A stretch of 64,000 bases of DNA from Collibacillus ludicampi (GCF_023705585.1 NZ_BOQE01000001.1:3876710-3940709), one strand, 5' to 3'. Shown: positions 32,130-42,275, numbered from the stretch's first letter. The notes: generated by a model from the sequence alone, not told the origin. A program made the numbers and translations.

Positions 32130-34490
32130 TCAATCTTTCATATGATATTCATTTTCCTGTCGCCAAGATGATTCTCTAAAACATTGAGTACCCTTTCGTG
32201 CATGATAGGCCTCCGCTTTTTCCAAGATTACCGTCGTGTTATATTCCGGCATCCCTGCATCTGGATCGTATATACCTTTTTGAAAGAGGATATTTCCTTC
32301 CGGCCAATACACTTCGAGATTTCCTGATTTTACGTTCGCAAATTTTGCGCGCCCTTGGAAGCATCCAAACTCATTATGAAGGACGATCGCTTCACCTTCA
32401 ATGATATCTAGTGTTTCCGCATCTTGAGGATGGATTAACACATCGAAACGTTCCGCATGGTTAAACGGATCGATTTCACTGTATATCATCGAGTTGAACT
32501 GCTTTCCCCGACGGGTTGTAACATAGAAGTGGCTCTTCGCCTTTCTGAGTTCAGGCAATTCAATGGGGATCAAATGGCCGCGCCCATTTTCTGTCGGGCA
32601 AATCCCACCTTCACAAAGCCATGCCCCTCCCCATTGAAAAACATCGCCTTTCTTTTTCAAATGCTGAATGCCATCGTAATTGGGAGCAGCTTTTGCGATT
32701 TCGTCACGAATTTCTTGTGTGTCATTGAACCAGATCAGATGTTTCTGTTCCGGCTTCACACGAGCAGCCAAATCGATATAGATTTGCCATTCAGGGCGAG
32801 CCTCACCAATTCTGGGACCTTCAATTTCCGGAGAATAGTAGACCATTCTTTCCGTGGAAGTCGATGTAACGCCACCGGGTATCTCGTACCTGGTCATTGC
32901 AGGTAACACGATGACAGCTTCTTTGGCATCGACCAAGGTTGACGTATTCAATATAATATCTTGGTGAACGCGAATATCAATACTCTCCAAACACAATTTT
33001 ATGAAATCAGGATGCGGCATCGTTTCCAGTAAATTACCCCCGGAGGTATAGAAAAGTTTCAACTTTCTTTCGTGTCCTTCGGGGAGAAGTGCATTTTCAA
33101 GAGAGACACCGACGATATCTCCTTGCCACTTTGGCAATGTGAAACCCCATACCCGTTCGATACGTTCGATATCTTTTTCTTTAAAATCACCTCCCGGTAG
33201 ACTGTACGGATCAACGCCCATTTCCCCTGCTCCTTGAACCCCGGAGTGGCCGCGAATCGGCATGAGGCCACAATGCTCACGTCCCAAAAAACCGCGAAGT
33301 AAAGCCAAATTTACCACCTGGGAAACATTATCTGTACCGAAACGATGTTGCGTTAATCCCATCGACCATACAAAGACAGCCGAATTCGCTTTAGCGAGTA
33401 ATTCAGCGAATTCGCACATGCGTTCTCTCGATATCCCCGAGTGCGTCTCCAATGTTTCCCAATCATATTTCATCACATGTGATCTTAATTCTTCTAAACC
33501 GTCTGTGTGTTCTCGCACAAATGAATGATTAATGGCTGAACCGGGTACTTGTTGCTCCATCTCAAACCAGCGTTTCATCACTCCGTTCATGAACGCGATA
33601 TCGCCACCGATATTCACTTGATAGAAATCATCCGCTATCTTGGTTCCGAAAAGGGCGGACTCCGGAATCGAAGGTATCCAATATTTTTCCATAGCAGGTT
33701 CATGATACGGATTAATCACAATAATTTTTGTTCCCTTGCGTTTAGCTGCGTACATGTACTTGGTGGAGACCGGCTGATTATTCGCGGCAACGCTTCCCCA
33801 GAATACGAGCACATCTGTACCGATCCAGTCTTTATAGTTACAACTCGAGGCTCCAATTCCCAGAGAGCGTTTCAACGCTATTTTCGATGAAGAATGACAA
33901 ATCCGTGACGCGTTATCGATATTGTTAGTCCCAAGGAATCGCGCCACTTTTGCTGCCACATAATACGTTTCGTTCGGGATCCCGCGAGAAGTCAAATAAA
34001 AAGCAAGTTGTTTCGGGTCGATGTTCTTGATTTTCTCGGCAATGAAGTCTAACGCTTCATCCCAGGAGATTCGACTGAATGTCCGCTCTCCCCTTCTCCG
34101 TATCAATGGATACGGGATCCTCCCCAATTTCCTGAGAGAAGTACTGTCCATTTGACGCAGATCTTCAATATCTGCATGGATGACTTCCTCTCTCATCGCC
34201 GGCATCGTATTAAGACGTAGCACTTGTAAACGTGTCGTGCAAAGATGAGGACCCGTTAATGTTTGATCATAGAGCCCGGAAACGCCAAGTGCACATCCAT
34301 CGCATACGCCCTGTGTCAAAATGCGAAAAGCGTATGGGAGATTATCGCGATTCTCCCAAATGACCTTCAGCGTATCGCGTACATGATGTGGCTTGACTTT
34401 TCCCAGGCCAAATGGAACAGGGGTGACCCAGAGTGTAGGATCGGGAATTTTCGGAAGCGAAATCGGTCCAGTATGTTTCGTTTTTCCCAT
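32130..34490 (-). CDS. FdhF/YdeP-family molybdopterin oxidoreductase
   Basis: A 786-residue bis-MGD molybdoenzyme of the YdeP-like formate dehydrogenase alpha-related group (TIGR01701 type). VCDGCALGVSGLYD near residues 62-75 is the hallmark. Cys198 in NASRICHSS occupies the position of the Mo-ligating (seleno)cysteine of formate dehydrogenases. The C-terminal molydopterin-dinucleotide domain includes RRGKQFNSMIY. No Fe-S electron-transfer subunit genes flank it. The ATG at 34490 follows AGGAG. It is divergent from fdhD. Substrate unknown; E. coli YdeP is linked to acid resistance. Confidence 0.85.
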   Translation of the reverse strand: MGKTKHTGPISLPKIPDPTLWVTPVPFGLGKVKPHHVRDTLKVIWENRDNLPYAFRILTQGVCDGCALGVSGLYDQTLTGPHLCTTRLQVLRLNTMPAMREEVIHADIEDLRQMDSTSLRKLGRIPYPLIRRRGERTFSRISWDEALDFIAEKIKNIDPKQLAFYLTSRGIPNETYYVAAKVARFLGTNNIDNASRICHSSSKIALKRSLGIGASSCNYKDWIGTDVLVFWGSVAANNQPVSTKYMYAAKRKGTKIIVINPYHEPAMEKYWIPSIPESALFGTKIADDFYQVNIGGDIAFMNGVMKRWFEMEQQVPGSAINHSFVREHTDGLEELRSHVMKYDWETLETHSGISRERMCEFAELLAKANSAVFVWSMGLTQHRFGTDNVSQVVNLALLRGFLGREHCGLMPIRGHSGVQGAGEMGVDPYSLPGGDFKEKDIERIERVWGFTLPKWQGDIVGVSLENALLPEGHERKLKLFYTSGGNLLETMPHPDFIKLCLESIDIRVHQDIILNTSTLVDAKEAVIVLPAMTRYEIPGGVTSTSTERMVYYSPEIEGPRIGEARPEWQIYIDLAARVKPEQKHLIWFNDTQEIRDEIAKAAPNYDGIQHLKKKGDVFQWGGAWLCEGGICPTENGRGHLIPIELPELRKAKSHFYVTTRRGKQFNSMIYSEIDPFNHAERFDVLIHPQDAETLDIIEGEAIVLHNEFGCFQGRAKFANVKSGNLEVYWPEGNILFQKGIYDPDAGMPEYNTTVILEKAEAYHARKGTQCFRESSWRQENEYHMKD

Positions 34491-34658
34491 GTGTACTCCT
34501 CCATTCTCAATATGCAATAAAAAACAATCGGACGAATAAGAACATTCCCTGTTTATATTGGAAGAATCGTTGTATAATTGATACAAAAAATATTCTAAAT
34601 ATTATATATAAATAATAACACAATTCATCTTGTATTTGTTAGTCCGAAAGGTGTTGAA

Positions 34659-35453
34659 TTGGTTATGGAGGTTACTAAAAAGAGGAAAATTTTAATGTAT
34701 CGCGGAGATTCTCCTTGTATTGAAAAAGAAGATGAAATTGCAACCGAGTATCCCCTTACCATCGTCTTAAACGGCGAGGAATTTGCCACATTGGTCTGCA
34801 CACCCACCGACTTAAAGGATCTAGCCGTCGGGTTTCTCGCATCAGAAGGGGTCATTCGGCTACCTGATGAAATCATCTCTGTTTCAATCAATGAGAAACG
34901 TGGATTCGCATATGTGGAAACCATCAATAAACAACCGGTCAGTCTTGAATTCTACGCGAAAAGGTTTATCGGTTCCTGTTGCGGAAAAAGCAGGCAATCG
35001 TTTTATTTTCATAATGATGTAAAGACAGCTAAAACGATTACCACTCGCTCGCAAATCACTGTCGATCAATGTTTTCGCTTGATCGAATTACTGCAACAAC
35101 AGTCTTTCTATTTTCAGACGACAGGTGGCGTACATAATGCAGCCTTATGCAGTCAAGACGATATCATCGTGTCAAGAACAGATATCGGCAGGCATAATAC
35201 GTTAGATAAAATTTACGGATATTGGATGTTTCATCGGATTCCTCTAAAGGATAAAGTGATTGTCTTCAGCGGCCGAATCTCCTCTGAAGTCCTATTAAAG
35301 GTGGCAAAAATCGGAGTCGGAATGATCGTATCAAAATCAGCGCCAACAGATCTTGCGTTAGATATGGCTGATGAATTGGGCATTACGATTGTCGGCTTTG
35401 TACGCGGTGAAAAAATGAACGTCTATACACATCCGGAACGAATGATACGTTAA
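34659..35453 (+). CDS. fdhD: Formate dehydrogenase accessory sulfurtransferase FdhD
   Basis: Transfers sulfur from a cysteine desulfurase to the molybdenum cofactor of formate dehydrogenase-like enzymes. The 264 residues include LPDEIISVSINEKRGF, the cysteine motif IGSCCGKSRQSFYF (the CC version seen in Bacillus), TGGVHNAALC, DIGRHNTLDKIYG and the SGRISSEVLLKVAKIG and VSKSAPTDLALDMA blocks. The TTG at 34659 lies seven bases after AAAGG; the ATG at 34665 is an alternative. Divergent from the molybdoenzyme gene it probably serves. Confidence 0.9.
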   Translation: MVMEVTKKRKILMYRGDSPCIEKEDEIATEYPLTIVLNGEEFATLVCTPTDLKDLAVGFLASEGVIRLPDEIISVSINEKRGFAYVETINKQPVSLEFYAKRFIGSCCGKSRQSFYFHNDVKTAKTITTRSQITVDQCFRLIELLQQQSFYFQTTGGVHNAALCSQDDIIVSRTDIGRHNTLDKIYGYWMFHRIPLKDKVIVFSGRISSEVLLKVAKIGVGMIVSKSAPTDLALDMADELGITIVGFVRGEKMNVYTHPERMIR

Positions 35454-35456
35454 AAT

Positions 35457-35485
35457 AAGCCGGCTTCTTTTATGAAGGCCGGCTT
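35457..35485. terminator. Bidirectional terminator
   Basis: AAGCCGGC and GCCGGCTT form an 8 bp stem between convergent fdhD and scoB. TTATTTT follows on the minus strand. Confidence 0.75.
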
Positions 35486-35528
35486 GTACCTTACGCGATC
35501 AAGATTCCTTTTCTCGTTTCCACAAGGT

Positions 35529-36185
35529 TTATATCTCCATGGTCGTTATCTCATCGGAGATGATCAATTGCGGTTCTGTTACTGCTTGTATGTCTTCAGG
35601 TGTGTACCCCGGGGCGACTTCTACGAGCAACAGCCCGTTTTCTGTTACATCGATGACAGCAAGGTCTGTTATGATGCGATTCACTACGCGTTTTCCTGTC
35701 AAAGGGAGGGAACATTCTTTTAGAATTTTCGGTTGCCCCTGTTTATTCACATGTTCCATTGTGACGATCAGTCGTTTGGCTCCATGGACGAGATCCATCG
35801 CGCCGCCCATCCCCTTGACCATCTTGCCAGGAATCATCCAGTTCGCCAAATCCCCTTTTTCCGAAACTTCCATCGCCCCCAAGATAGCCAGATCGATATG
35901 TCCACCGCGGATCATGGCGAACGATTCCGCGCTGTCGAAATAGGCGGCTCCGGGAATAGCGGTGACTGTTTCTTTGCCTGCATTGATCAAGTCAGGGTCT
36001 TCTTCCCCTTCAATAGGATAGGGACCGATGCCAAGAAGTCCGTTTTCGGAATGAAGGACAACTTGAAGGTCTTTCGGGATATAATTCGCTACCAGTGTCG
36101 GCATCCCGATACCCAAGTTCACATAGAAACCGTCTTGAATTTCTTTCGCTGCACGCTGCACCACTTGTTCACGCGTTAATACCAT
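35529..36185 (-). CDS. scoB: 3-oxoacid CoA-transferase subunit B
   Basis: Small subunit of a class I CoA-transferase (succinyl-CoA:3-oxoacid or acetate/butyrate:acetoacetate type). The catalytic Glu lies in [29 protein letters not shown] and [14 protein letters not shown] are family blocks. 218 residues is typical. It follows scoA by 39 bases. The acyl specificity cannot be read from sequence; acetoacetate activation would fit leucine degradation. Confidence 0.88.
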   Translation of the reverse strand: MVLTREQVVQRAAKEIQDGFYVNLGIGMPTLVANYIPKDLQVVLHSENGLLGIGPYPIEGEEDPDLINAGKETVTAIPGAAYFDSAESFAMIRGGHIDLAILGAMEVSEKGDLANWMIPGKMVKGMGGAMDLVHGAKRLIVTMEHVNKQGQPKILKECSLPLTGKRVVNRIITDLAVIDVTENGLLLVEVAPGYTPEDIQAVTEPQLIISDEITTMEI

Positions 36186-36224
36186 GGGAAACCCTCTCCT
36201 TCCATCATCCGGTATCCTCTCTTC

Positions 36225-36923
36225 TCATGTGCGCGGGCGAACCGTCCGCCTTTCAATCCTCTTCTCCGGTTTCTCATTCAACACGATGCGTTGAACGTAA
36301 ATGCTCGGGGTATGAATTTGATCCGGATCCAATTCACCCACTTCAACAATTTCTTCCACTTCGACGATTGTAATTTTCCCTGCGGCCGCCATGATCGGAT
36401 TGAAATTGCGGGCGGTTTTCCGATACTGCAAATTCCCCATTTTATCTGCCCGCCACGCTTTGATCAAAGCAAAATCAGCCGTAAGTGGATATTCTAGCAA
36501 GTATTCCTTCCCATTGATCACGCGTGTTTCCCGACCTTCAGCGATCGGAGTTCCTACACCTGCAGGTGTATAGAACGCTCCAATACCGGCACCGCCGGCA
36601 CGAATTCTTTCCGCCAACGTTCCTTGCGGATTCAGTTCCACTTGCAGTTCCTCGTTTAAAAACTGTCTTTCAAATTCCTTATTCTCACCGACATAGGATG
36701 AAATCATTTTGCTGATTTGGCGTGTTTGCAAGAGCAATCCCAATCCCCAATCATCAACGCCACAATTGTTGGATATACAAGTGAGCCCTTTGACTCCTTT
36801 ATCACGAAGTGCAAGAATCAAGCTTTCCGGAATTCCCACGAGCCCGAACCCGCCAACCATCAATGTAGCCCCGTCGTGAATATCCGCCACCGCTTCCGCA
36901 GCAGATGGGAACACTTTGTTCAT
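36225..36923 (-). CDS. scoA: 3-oxoacid CoA-transferase subunit A
   Basis: Alpha subunit of the same CoA-transferase, with the oxyanion-loop motif [30 protein letters not shown] and [19 protein letters not shown]. The ATG at 36923 follows GGGAGGG, giving 232 residues; upstream in-frame codons lie in the promoter and operator region. It is the first gene of the scoAB transcript, with a cre-type box upstream. Confidence 0.9.
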   Translation of the reverse strand: MNKVFPSAAEAVADIHDGATLMVGGFGLVGIPESLILALRDKGVKGLTCISNNCGVDDWGLGLLLQTRQISKMISSYVGENKEFERQFLNEELQVELNPQGTLAERIRAGGAGIGAFYTPAGVGTPIAEGRETRVINGKEYLLEYPLTADFALIKAWRADKMGNLQYRKTARNFNPIMAAAGKITIVEVEEIVEVGELDPDQIHTPSIYVQRIVLNEKPEKRIERRTVRPRT

Positions 36924-36945
36924 AGGTTCACCCTCCCATAGTGTA

Positions 36946-36962
36946 ATATGTAGCGAACATAT
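36946..36962. promoter_or_regulatory. Inverted repeat in the scoAB leader
   Basis: ATATGT (36946-36951) and ACATAT (36957-36962) form a small dyad with a five-base spacer, just upstream of the scoA ribosome site. Possible operator; no matching regulator recognised. Confidence 0.3.
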
Positions 36963-36976
36963 ATTAATAGTACCAA

Positions 36977-36991
36977 ATGGAAGCGCATTCA
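36977..36991. promoter_or_regulatory. CcpA cre-type box upstream of scoAB
   Basis: ATGGAAGCGCATTCA matches the cre consensus WTGNAANCGNWNNCW at every defined position. It lies 54-68 bases before the scoA ATG, in the promoter region, consistent with carbon catabolite repression of acid/ketone body use. Confidence 0.65.
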
Positions 36992-37035
36992 TAAAGGTAA
37001 TAGATTTGATTTCAAGCAATTTTTAATAAATTATA

Positions 37036-37076
37036 GCAAAACCCTCCCCATCTTCATAATAGATGGAAAGGGCTTT
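37036..37076 (-). terminator. Intrinsic terminator
   Basis: CCCT..CCATCT pairs with AGATGG..AGGG across an A/T loop, followed on the minus strand by TTTTGC. It ends the 100-residue gene just upstream. Confidence 0.7.
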
Positions 37077-37090
37077 TCATACAAACGTAA

Positions 37091-37393
37091 TCACCAAATA
37101 AATCCTGCTCCGAAACCGAACCCGGGATATAGTCCATAAATACCGCCAAACGGAACAAAAAATCCACCAAAGAATACATGGGCAATCTTATTTTCGGCGT
37201 TATTGGATTTATAGATCCCATGTACATTCTCGGACTTCCGTCCATTTGACTCACTTGCCAGTTGTGTGACATTCGTAAGAACGATTCCGTCCGGCAGTAC
37301 GCGGGAAACAACCCCTCGATGAACACCGTAAACCGAATGACAACGCACCCACTGCCCAAGATACTGATGCGCTATTGTCGGATGAAATCCCAT
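37091..37393 (-). CDS. Small protein with KOW/Sm-like N-terminus and Gly/Phe-rich C-terminus (100 residues)
   Basis: Residues 10-45 (YLGQWVRCHSVYGVHRGVV, then DGIVLTN) look like a small beta-barrel of the type that binds RNA or forms rings. Residues 75-100 are rich in Gly, Phe, Pro and Tyr (FFGGFFVPFGGIYGLYPGFG), as in some spore-coat-associated proteins. AGGGGGATT precedes the ATG and a terminator follows, so it is probably real and monocistronic. I do not recognise the family; a spore coat role is speculative. Confidence 0.6.
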   Translation of the reverse strand: MGFHPTIAHQYLGQWVRCHSVYGVHRGVVSRVLPDGIVLTNVTQLASESNGRKSENVHGIYKSNNAENKIAHVFFGGFFVPFGGIYGLYPGFGFGAGFIW

Positions 37394-37624
37394 AACAATC
37401 CCCCTGTATGCGCTTTTCTACATCTTACGGTCCATGCATTTTTTTCTCTTGTGGAACTGCCATCGTTAGGGAGAAAGGTGCGCATATCCTATAGCAAAAA
37501 ACATACTGCACATTTTAGGCTTATGTCACATAAACTGTCTGAAGCAAAAGACGGTTATTTGCACGAATACCCTTCCCATAGTAAAATAGACAAGAAACTT
37601 TTCTCTTGAAAGCGGGGATTTCAA

Positions 37625-38068
37625 ATGCTTACACCCAGCATGGAGGATTATCTGGAAAAAATCTATGAACTAATGAAAGAAAAGGGATATGCCCGTGTTT
37701 CTGATATAGCCTCCTTGCTGTCTGTGCAACCTTCTTCTGTTACGAAGATGATTCAAAAATTGGATGAAATGAATTATGTCACATATGAAAAATACCGTGG
37801 CATTATCTTGACACCTAACGGCGAGAAAATGGGCAGACTGATGAAACAGCGGCACAAGATGTTGGAGGAATTTCTACGCATGCTGGGCATCTCGGAAGAA
37901 ACGATTCAAAAAGATGTCGAAGGGATTGAACATCACGTATCCCCCAATACGATGAATCGCTTACAAAGCTTGGTATTCTTCTTCGAAGACAATCCGAATT
38001 GTTTGCGTGAGTTTAATGAATTCCGTAAAAAGTTCGAGGAACTGGATAACGAAGGAGATAAAAAGTAG
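37625..38068 (+). CDS. mntR: Manganese-responsive regulator MntR
   Basis: DtxR-family repressor of Mn(II) uptake genes. The N-terminal winged helix reads TPSMEDYLEKIYELMKEKGY then SSVTKMIQKLDEMNYV. Metal ligands known for B. subtilis MntR are present: Asp in SMED, His in KQRHKML, and Glu/Glu/His in EGIEHH. The third SH3-like domain of DtxR is absent, as expected (147 residues). It is near ddl but separated from it by a terminator-like hairpin. Confidence 0.93.
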   Translation: MLTPSMEDYLEKIYELMKEKGYARVSDIASLLSVQPSSVTKMIQKLDEMNYVTYEKYRGIILTPNGEKMGRLMKQRHKMLEEFLRMLGISEETIQKDVEGIEHHVSPNTMNRLQSLVFFFEDNPNCLREFNEFRKKFEELDNEGDKK

Positions 38069-38097
38069 CCTCACCTTTTCCAGGTGGGGTTTTATTT
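38069..38097 (+). terminator. Intrinsic terminator of mntR
   Basis: CCTCACCT pairs with AGGTGGGG (one G-T pair) around a five-base loop, followed by TTTTATTTC, starting right after the mntR stop. Confidence 0.75.
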
Positions 38098-38122
38098 CGA
38101 GCGTACGAGGAGGAATGGGAAC

Positions 38123-39214
38123 ATGTCTCGAAAATTACGCGTTGGCGTCATCTTCGGCGGAAAATCGGGAGAACATGAAGTTTCGATTCTTTCCGCGAAG
38201 TCTGTGATCGAAAACTTGAATCCTCTTCTTTATGAAATTTTGCCCATTGGCATTACGAAAGAAGGCATGTGGCATACAGGTATAGGAGCATATACAGCAC
38301 TAGGGACGGAACCGCCAAAACAACTTCTTCAACAAACGAACCATTCTGGATCGGAAAGTATGATCACATTTGGACCTGCTCCTACACTAACAAGCGCAAC
38401 GGCTGAGGCGATCGATGTCGTCATTCCCGTTCTTCATGGTCCGTATGGGGAAGACGGAACTGTGCAAGGACTGTTTGAACTATTGAATATCCCGTATGTC
38501 GGCGCCGGTGTATTGGCCTCGGCAGTTGGCATGGATAAAGCGATGATGAAAGCCGTCTTCGCTCAGGCAGGCCTTCCGCAATGCAAGTATGTGACATTTT
38601 TACGCAGCCGTTTTGACAAATCTCCTGAGATCCTTTTAGATGAGATCGAAGAAACACTCGGTTATCCTTGCTTTGTCAAACCTGCGAACATGGGTTCTTC
38701 AGTCGGTATCTCGAAAGCGAAAGACAGAACATCCCTGAAGGCTGCCATCCAAAATGCGGCAAAATACGATCGCAAATTGATCGTGGAAGAGGCTGTTGAC
38801 GCCCGTGAAATCGAAGTCGCCGTACTTGGCAACGATGAACCGCGCACATCCGTACCCGGAGAAATCATCTCTTCTTCCGAGTTTTACGATTACAACGCCA
38901 AATATAACGACGGGAAATCCACACTGATGATTCCCGCCGATCTCACGCAAGAGCAGACAGAGACAGTCCGTCATATGGCAAAAATCGCTTTTCAGGCGAT
39001 CGACGGTTCCGGCTTATCCCGTGTGGATTTCTTTCTTGAACGTAAGAGCGGCAAATTTCTAATCAATGAGATCAATACATTCCCAGGGTTTACGATCTAT
39101 TCGATGTATCCGAAACTGTGGGAAGCAACGGGAATCCCTTACGATAAGCTGTTAGATGAACTGATTCGGCTTGCGCTCGAACGTCACCAGGAAAAAAATC
39201 AAATGGGCGAGTGA
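38123..39214 (+). CDS. ddl: D-alanine--D-alanine ligase
   Basis: ATP-grasp enzyme making the D-Ala-D-Ala dipeptide for peptidoglycan. Blocks seen: VIFGGKSGEHEVSILSAKSV, PVLHGPYGEDGTVQGLFEL, GCVKPANMGSSVGISKA-type loop (CFVKPANMGSSVGIS), EVAVLGNDEP and the C-terminal INEINTFPGFTIYSMYPKL metal/ATP site. The Tyr of TIYSMYPKL position predicts D-Ala rather than D-lactate specificity. The ATG at 38123 follows GAGGAGG. 363 residues. Confidence 0.94.
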   Translation: MSRKLRVGVIFGGKSGEHEVSILSAKSVIENLNPLLYEILPIGITKEGMWHTGIGAYTALGTEPPKQLLQQTNHSGSESMITFGPAPTLTSATAEAIDVVIPVLHGPYGEDGTVQGLFELLNIPYVGAGVLASAVGMDKAMMKAVFAQAGLPQCKYVTFLRSRFDKSPEILLDEIEETLGYPCFVKPANMGSSVGISKAKDRTSLKAAIQNAAKYDRKLIVEEAVDAREIEVAVLGNDEPRTSVPGEIISSSEFYDYNAKYNDGKSTLMIPADLTQEQTETVRHMAKIAFQAIDGSGLSRVDFFLERKSGKFLINEINTFPGFTIYSMYPKLWEATGIPYDKLLDELIRLALERHQEKNQMGE

Positions 39215-39226
39215 AATCATACTGAT

Positions 39227-39270
39227 AAAGGAACCCCAGAGGCATACAAGCCTGCTGGGGTTCTTTTTGT
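39227..39270. terminator. Intrinsic terminator between convergent ddl and leuS
   Basis: AAAGGAACCCCAG pairs with CTGGGGTTCTTTTT over a short loop that itself contains AGGC/GCCT. T-run follows on the plus strand and a shorter one on the minus strand. Confidence 0.9.
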
Positions 39271-39303
39271 TCCGACGTGAAATACGTCTTTCTATACACA
39301 ATC

Positions 39304-41766
39304 TTAACTGACCACGAGGTTGACCAATTTATCAGGGACAACGATCCATTTTCTGATCGTTTTTCCTTCCAATTGTTCTTTCACTTTCTCGCGGTTAAGA
39401 ACGAGCTCTTCTAATTCTTCGCGTTTAAGTCCTCTTGGGACGACAACCTTGTCACGCAATTTCCCGTTGATCTGAATTACATACTCGATTTCTTCCTGCA
39501 CCAACGCCGCCGGATCGTACTCAGGCCATTTTTGTTGATGCACGCTCGTTTCATGACCGATCTTATGCCACAATTCTTCGGTGATATGTGGTGCAACGGG
39601 CGCCAACAAAAGGATCACAGTCTCAATCGCATCCAGCTTTGTTCCCACATCCGCATCTTCGGGATAGGAATAGATCGCGTTAACGAGCTCCATGATCGCG
39701 GAAATCGCCGTATTGAACTGATAGCGTGTGCCTATATCCTCCGTTACTTTCTTGATCGTCGCATGTGTCACTTGAAGCAATTTCTTCTCTGCAGGAGAGG
39801 TCGCCGAAGCGGGTTGACGTACGGCGAACATCTCGCGGTGTTGCTCCACCATCCGCCAAACGCGGCCGAGGAAACGATGTGCCCCCTCTACCCCTTGATC
39901 GCTCCAATCGAGATCACGATCGGGCGGCGCGGCAAACAGAATGAATGTTCTGGCTGTATCTGCCCCGTACTTCGCGATTATTTCTTCCGGAGAGACAACG
40001 TTCCCCTTCGATTTCGACATCTTCGCTCCATCTTTGGTGACCATCCCCTGTGTCAAGAGGGATTCGAACGGCTCGTCAAATGAAACCAGACCTGCATCGT
40101 ACAACACTTTTGTGAAGAAGCGCGAATACAAGAGATGCAGGACAGCATGTTCGATACCGCCTATATATTTGTCGACTGGCAACCAGCGGTTCACAGCTTG
40201 AGAATCGAATGGTTTCGTATCATCCTTCGGTGAAATATAGCGTAAATAATACCATGATGAATCGATAAACGTATCCATCGTGTCCGTCTCGCGCGTTGCC
40301 GGTCCCTGGCATGTCGGACAGGTCGTATGCAGGAATTCCTCATTCGTTTTGAGAGGGGACAGATTTCCTGCAGCGAATGAAACCTCTTTCGGCAAAATCA
40401 CCGGAAGCTGTTCTTTGGGTACAGGGACGGTTCCGCAACGGTCGCAATAGATGATCGGGATCGGCGCTCCCCAGTAACGTTGGCGCGAAACTAACCAGTC
40501 GCGAATGCGGAAGGAAACCGCCGCTTTTCCGACACCTCGTTCCTCAAGATGGGCCACGATTTTCGTCAACGCTTCTTGATTCGACAGTCCGTTAAACTTG
40601 TCCGAATGGACGAGAACACCTTCACCTGTGTATGGAGTTTCTAACGGTTTGTTCAATTCCTCACCCTGCGGTTCGATCACCACGCGAATCTCCAAACCGT
40701 ATTTGGAAGCAAAAGAGAAGTCGCGCTCATCGTGAGCGGGAACCCCCATGACTGCCCCCGTACCATAGTCGGGAAGTACATAATTCGCGATCCAAATGGG
40801 CAGTTTTTCCCCCGTTAAAGGATGAATTGCGTAACGTCCGATAAACATGCCCACTTTTTCCGCATCGGCTGCCGTTCGCTCGATATCGGAGGTCTTGCGA
40901 ATCTCTTCCACGAAACGGGTGACTTCTTCCTCTTCCTCCGTTCCCTCTACCAACAGTTTCACCAGTTGATGCTCAGGCGCCAAGACGAGGTATGTAACGC
41001 CATATAACGTATCAGGACGTGTAGTGAAGACCGTGATCGAATCGTCGGATCCTTCGATTGCAAACTGTACTTCGGCACCTTCGGATTTGCCGATCCAGTT
41101 GCGTTGCATCGTAATGACTTTCTCCGGCCAGCCGGTCAACTTGTCGAGATCCTTTAACAAACGATCCGCATAATCGGTAATGCGCAAGAACCATTGTTCT
41201 AAATCACGCTTGACGACTTCTGTGCCGCAACGCCAGCAAGCGCCGTCTTCCACTTGTTCATTGGCAAGAACGGTCTGGCAGTCAGGACACCAATTCACCG
41301 CTCCTCTCTTTCGATAAGCCAATCCTCTTTCATAGAAAAGAAGAAACAGCCATTGCGTCCATTTGTAATAATCGGGCGAACAGGTGGTCACCTCGCGTTC
41401 CCAATCATAGGAGGATCCCAATTCTTTTACTTGTTTGCGCATGAAATCGATATTGTCATACGTCCAAACAGCAGGATGCACTCCATTTTTGATCGCAGCA
41501 TTCTCTGCAGGCATACCGAACGCGTCCCAGCCCATCGGATGCAAAACATTGTAGCCCTGCATCCGCTTGAAGCGAGCGACGACATCCCCTATGGAATAGA
41601 CGCGGACGTGCCCCATGTGCAAACGTCCGGATGGGTATGGGAATTGTTCTAAACAGTAAAAATACGGTTTATCGTCTTCATCCGAAGTTTTAAATGCGCC
41701 TGTTTCTTGCCAGATTTTCTGCCACTTTTTCTCTATATGAGCAGGTGAATATGTATGTTCGTTCAT
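39304..41766 (-). CDS. leuS: Leucyl-tRNA synthetase
   Basis: Class I synthetase of 820 residues. It shows the HIGH motif as [24 protein letters not shown], a zinc-finger-like [21 protein letters not shown] insert, the CP1 editing domain ([38 protein letters not shown]) and the C-terminal [20 protein letters not shown] precedes the ATG. Expression is under a leucine-type T-box in the leader. Confidence 0.96.
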   Translation of the reverse strand: MNEHTYSPAHIEKKWQKIWQETGAFKTSDEDDKPYFYCLEQFPYPSGRLHMGHVRVYSIGDVVARFKRMQGYNVLHPMGWDAFGMPAENAAIKNGVHPAVWTYDNIDFMRKQVKELGSSYDWEREVTTCSPDYYKWTQWLFLLFYERGLAYRKRGAVNWCPDCQTVLANEQVEDGACWRCGTEVVKRDLEQWFLRITDYADRLLKDLDKLTGWPEKVITMQRNWIGKSEGAEVQFAIEGSDDSITVFTTRPDTLYGVTYLVLAPEHQLVKLLVEGTEEEEEVTRFVEEIRKTSDIERTAADAEKVGMFIGRYAIHPLTGEKLPIWIANYVLPDYGTGAVMGVPAHDERDFSFASKYGLEIRVVIEPQGEELNKPLETPYTGEGVLVHSDKFNGLSNQEALTKIVAHLEERGVGKAAVSFRIRDWLVSRQRYWGAPIPIIYCDRCGTVPVPKEQLPVILPKEVSFAAGNLSPLKTNEEFLHTTCPTCQGPATRETDTMDTFIDSSWYYLRYISPKDDTKPFDSQAVNRWLPVDKYIGGIEHAVLHLLYSRFFTKVLYDAGLVSFDEPFESLLTQGMVTKDGAKMSKSKGNVVSPEEIIAKYGADTARTFILFAAPPDRDLDWSDQGVEGAHRFLGRVWRMVEQHREMFAVRQPASATSPAEKKLLQVTHATIKKVTEDIGTRYQFNTAISAIMELVNAIYSYPEDADVGTKLDAIETVILLLAPVAPHITEELWHKIGHETSVHQQKWPEYDPAALVQEEIEYVIQINGKLRDKVVVPRGLKREELEELVLNREKVKEQLEGKTIRKWIVVPDKLVNLVVS

Positions 41767-41790
41767 TCTAGCCCTCCTTCACGTTCCATT

Positions 41791-42075
41791 AAAATAATAA
41801 AACCTCCCACCCCCAGTAATCAATGACTAGGGACGAGAGGTTAGGATCATCGTAACCTTTCCCGCGGTACCACCCTTTTTAGCACAAGAATTCTTGTGCT
41901 CACTCAAGCATCCAATAACGCGGATGAAACGGTGCCAAGTACTACGGTTCTTCCCAGACACAGCTCCGAGGCGAGTTCACCTTCGTGACATGACCGACTC
42001 GCACCAACCGTCGGCTCTCTTGACATGCACATCAGGCTACTGATCCTCTTCATCACATCATTCGACAAAGATGTC
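41791..42075 (-). promoter_or_regulatory. T-box riboswitch of leuS, CUC specifier
   Basis: On the minus strand the conserved T-box AGGGTGGTACCGCGG lies at 41876-41862. Upstream is a stem I region with GAAGGTGAACTCGCC, in which CTC (41975-41973) is the likely leucine specifier. Downstream, ACCTCTCGTCCCTAGT pairs with ACTGGGGGTGGGAGGT and is followed by TTTTATTATTTT, the intrinsic terminator. Uncharged tRNA-Leu would stabilise the antiterminator. Confidence 0.93.
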
Positions 42076-42192
42076 GTATTCGATTTTTTGTTAGTATACT
42101 CACATTGTTTCCACTTTGTCAATAAACGAAACATCAAATGCAGAATTTTACATGAAGATGCATTTTCATTTTTATAAAAGAACTAAAAATTC

Positions 42193-42204
42193 TGAGACCA
42201 ATTT
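42193..42204 (+). promoter_or_regulatory. 12-base motif shared by both DUF3055 upstream regions
   Basis: TGAGACCAATTT occurs here, upstream of the -35 element, and again at 21535-21546 in the leader of the other DUF3055 gene. It may be a common regulator site or a relic of duplication. Confidence 0.4.
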
Positions 42205-42225
42205 GCAAAAATGGTTGTCTGACTG

Positions 42226-42254
42226 TTGATATTTTTAGTTATAATTCATATAAT
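42226..42254 (+). promoter_or_regulatory. Sigma-A promoter of the second DUF3055 gene
   Basis: TTGATA (42226-42231), a 17-base spacer and TATAAT (42249-42254), ending 21 bases before the start codon. Confidence 0.8.
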
Positions 42255-42275
42255 TGTCTCAAAGGAGGGGATGCC

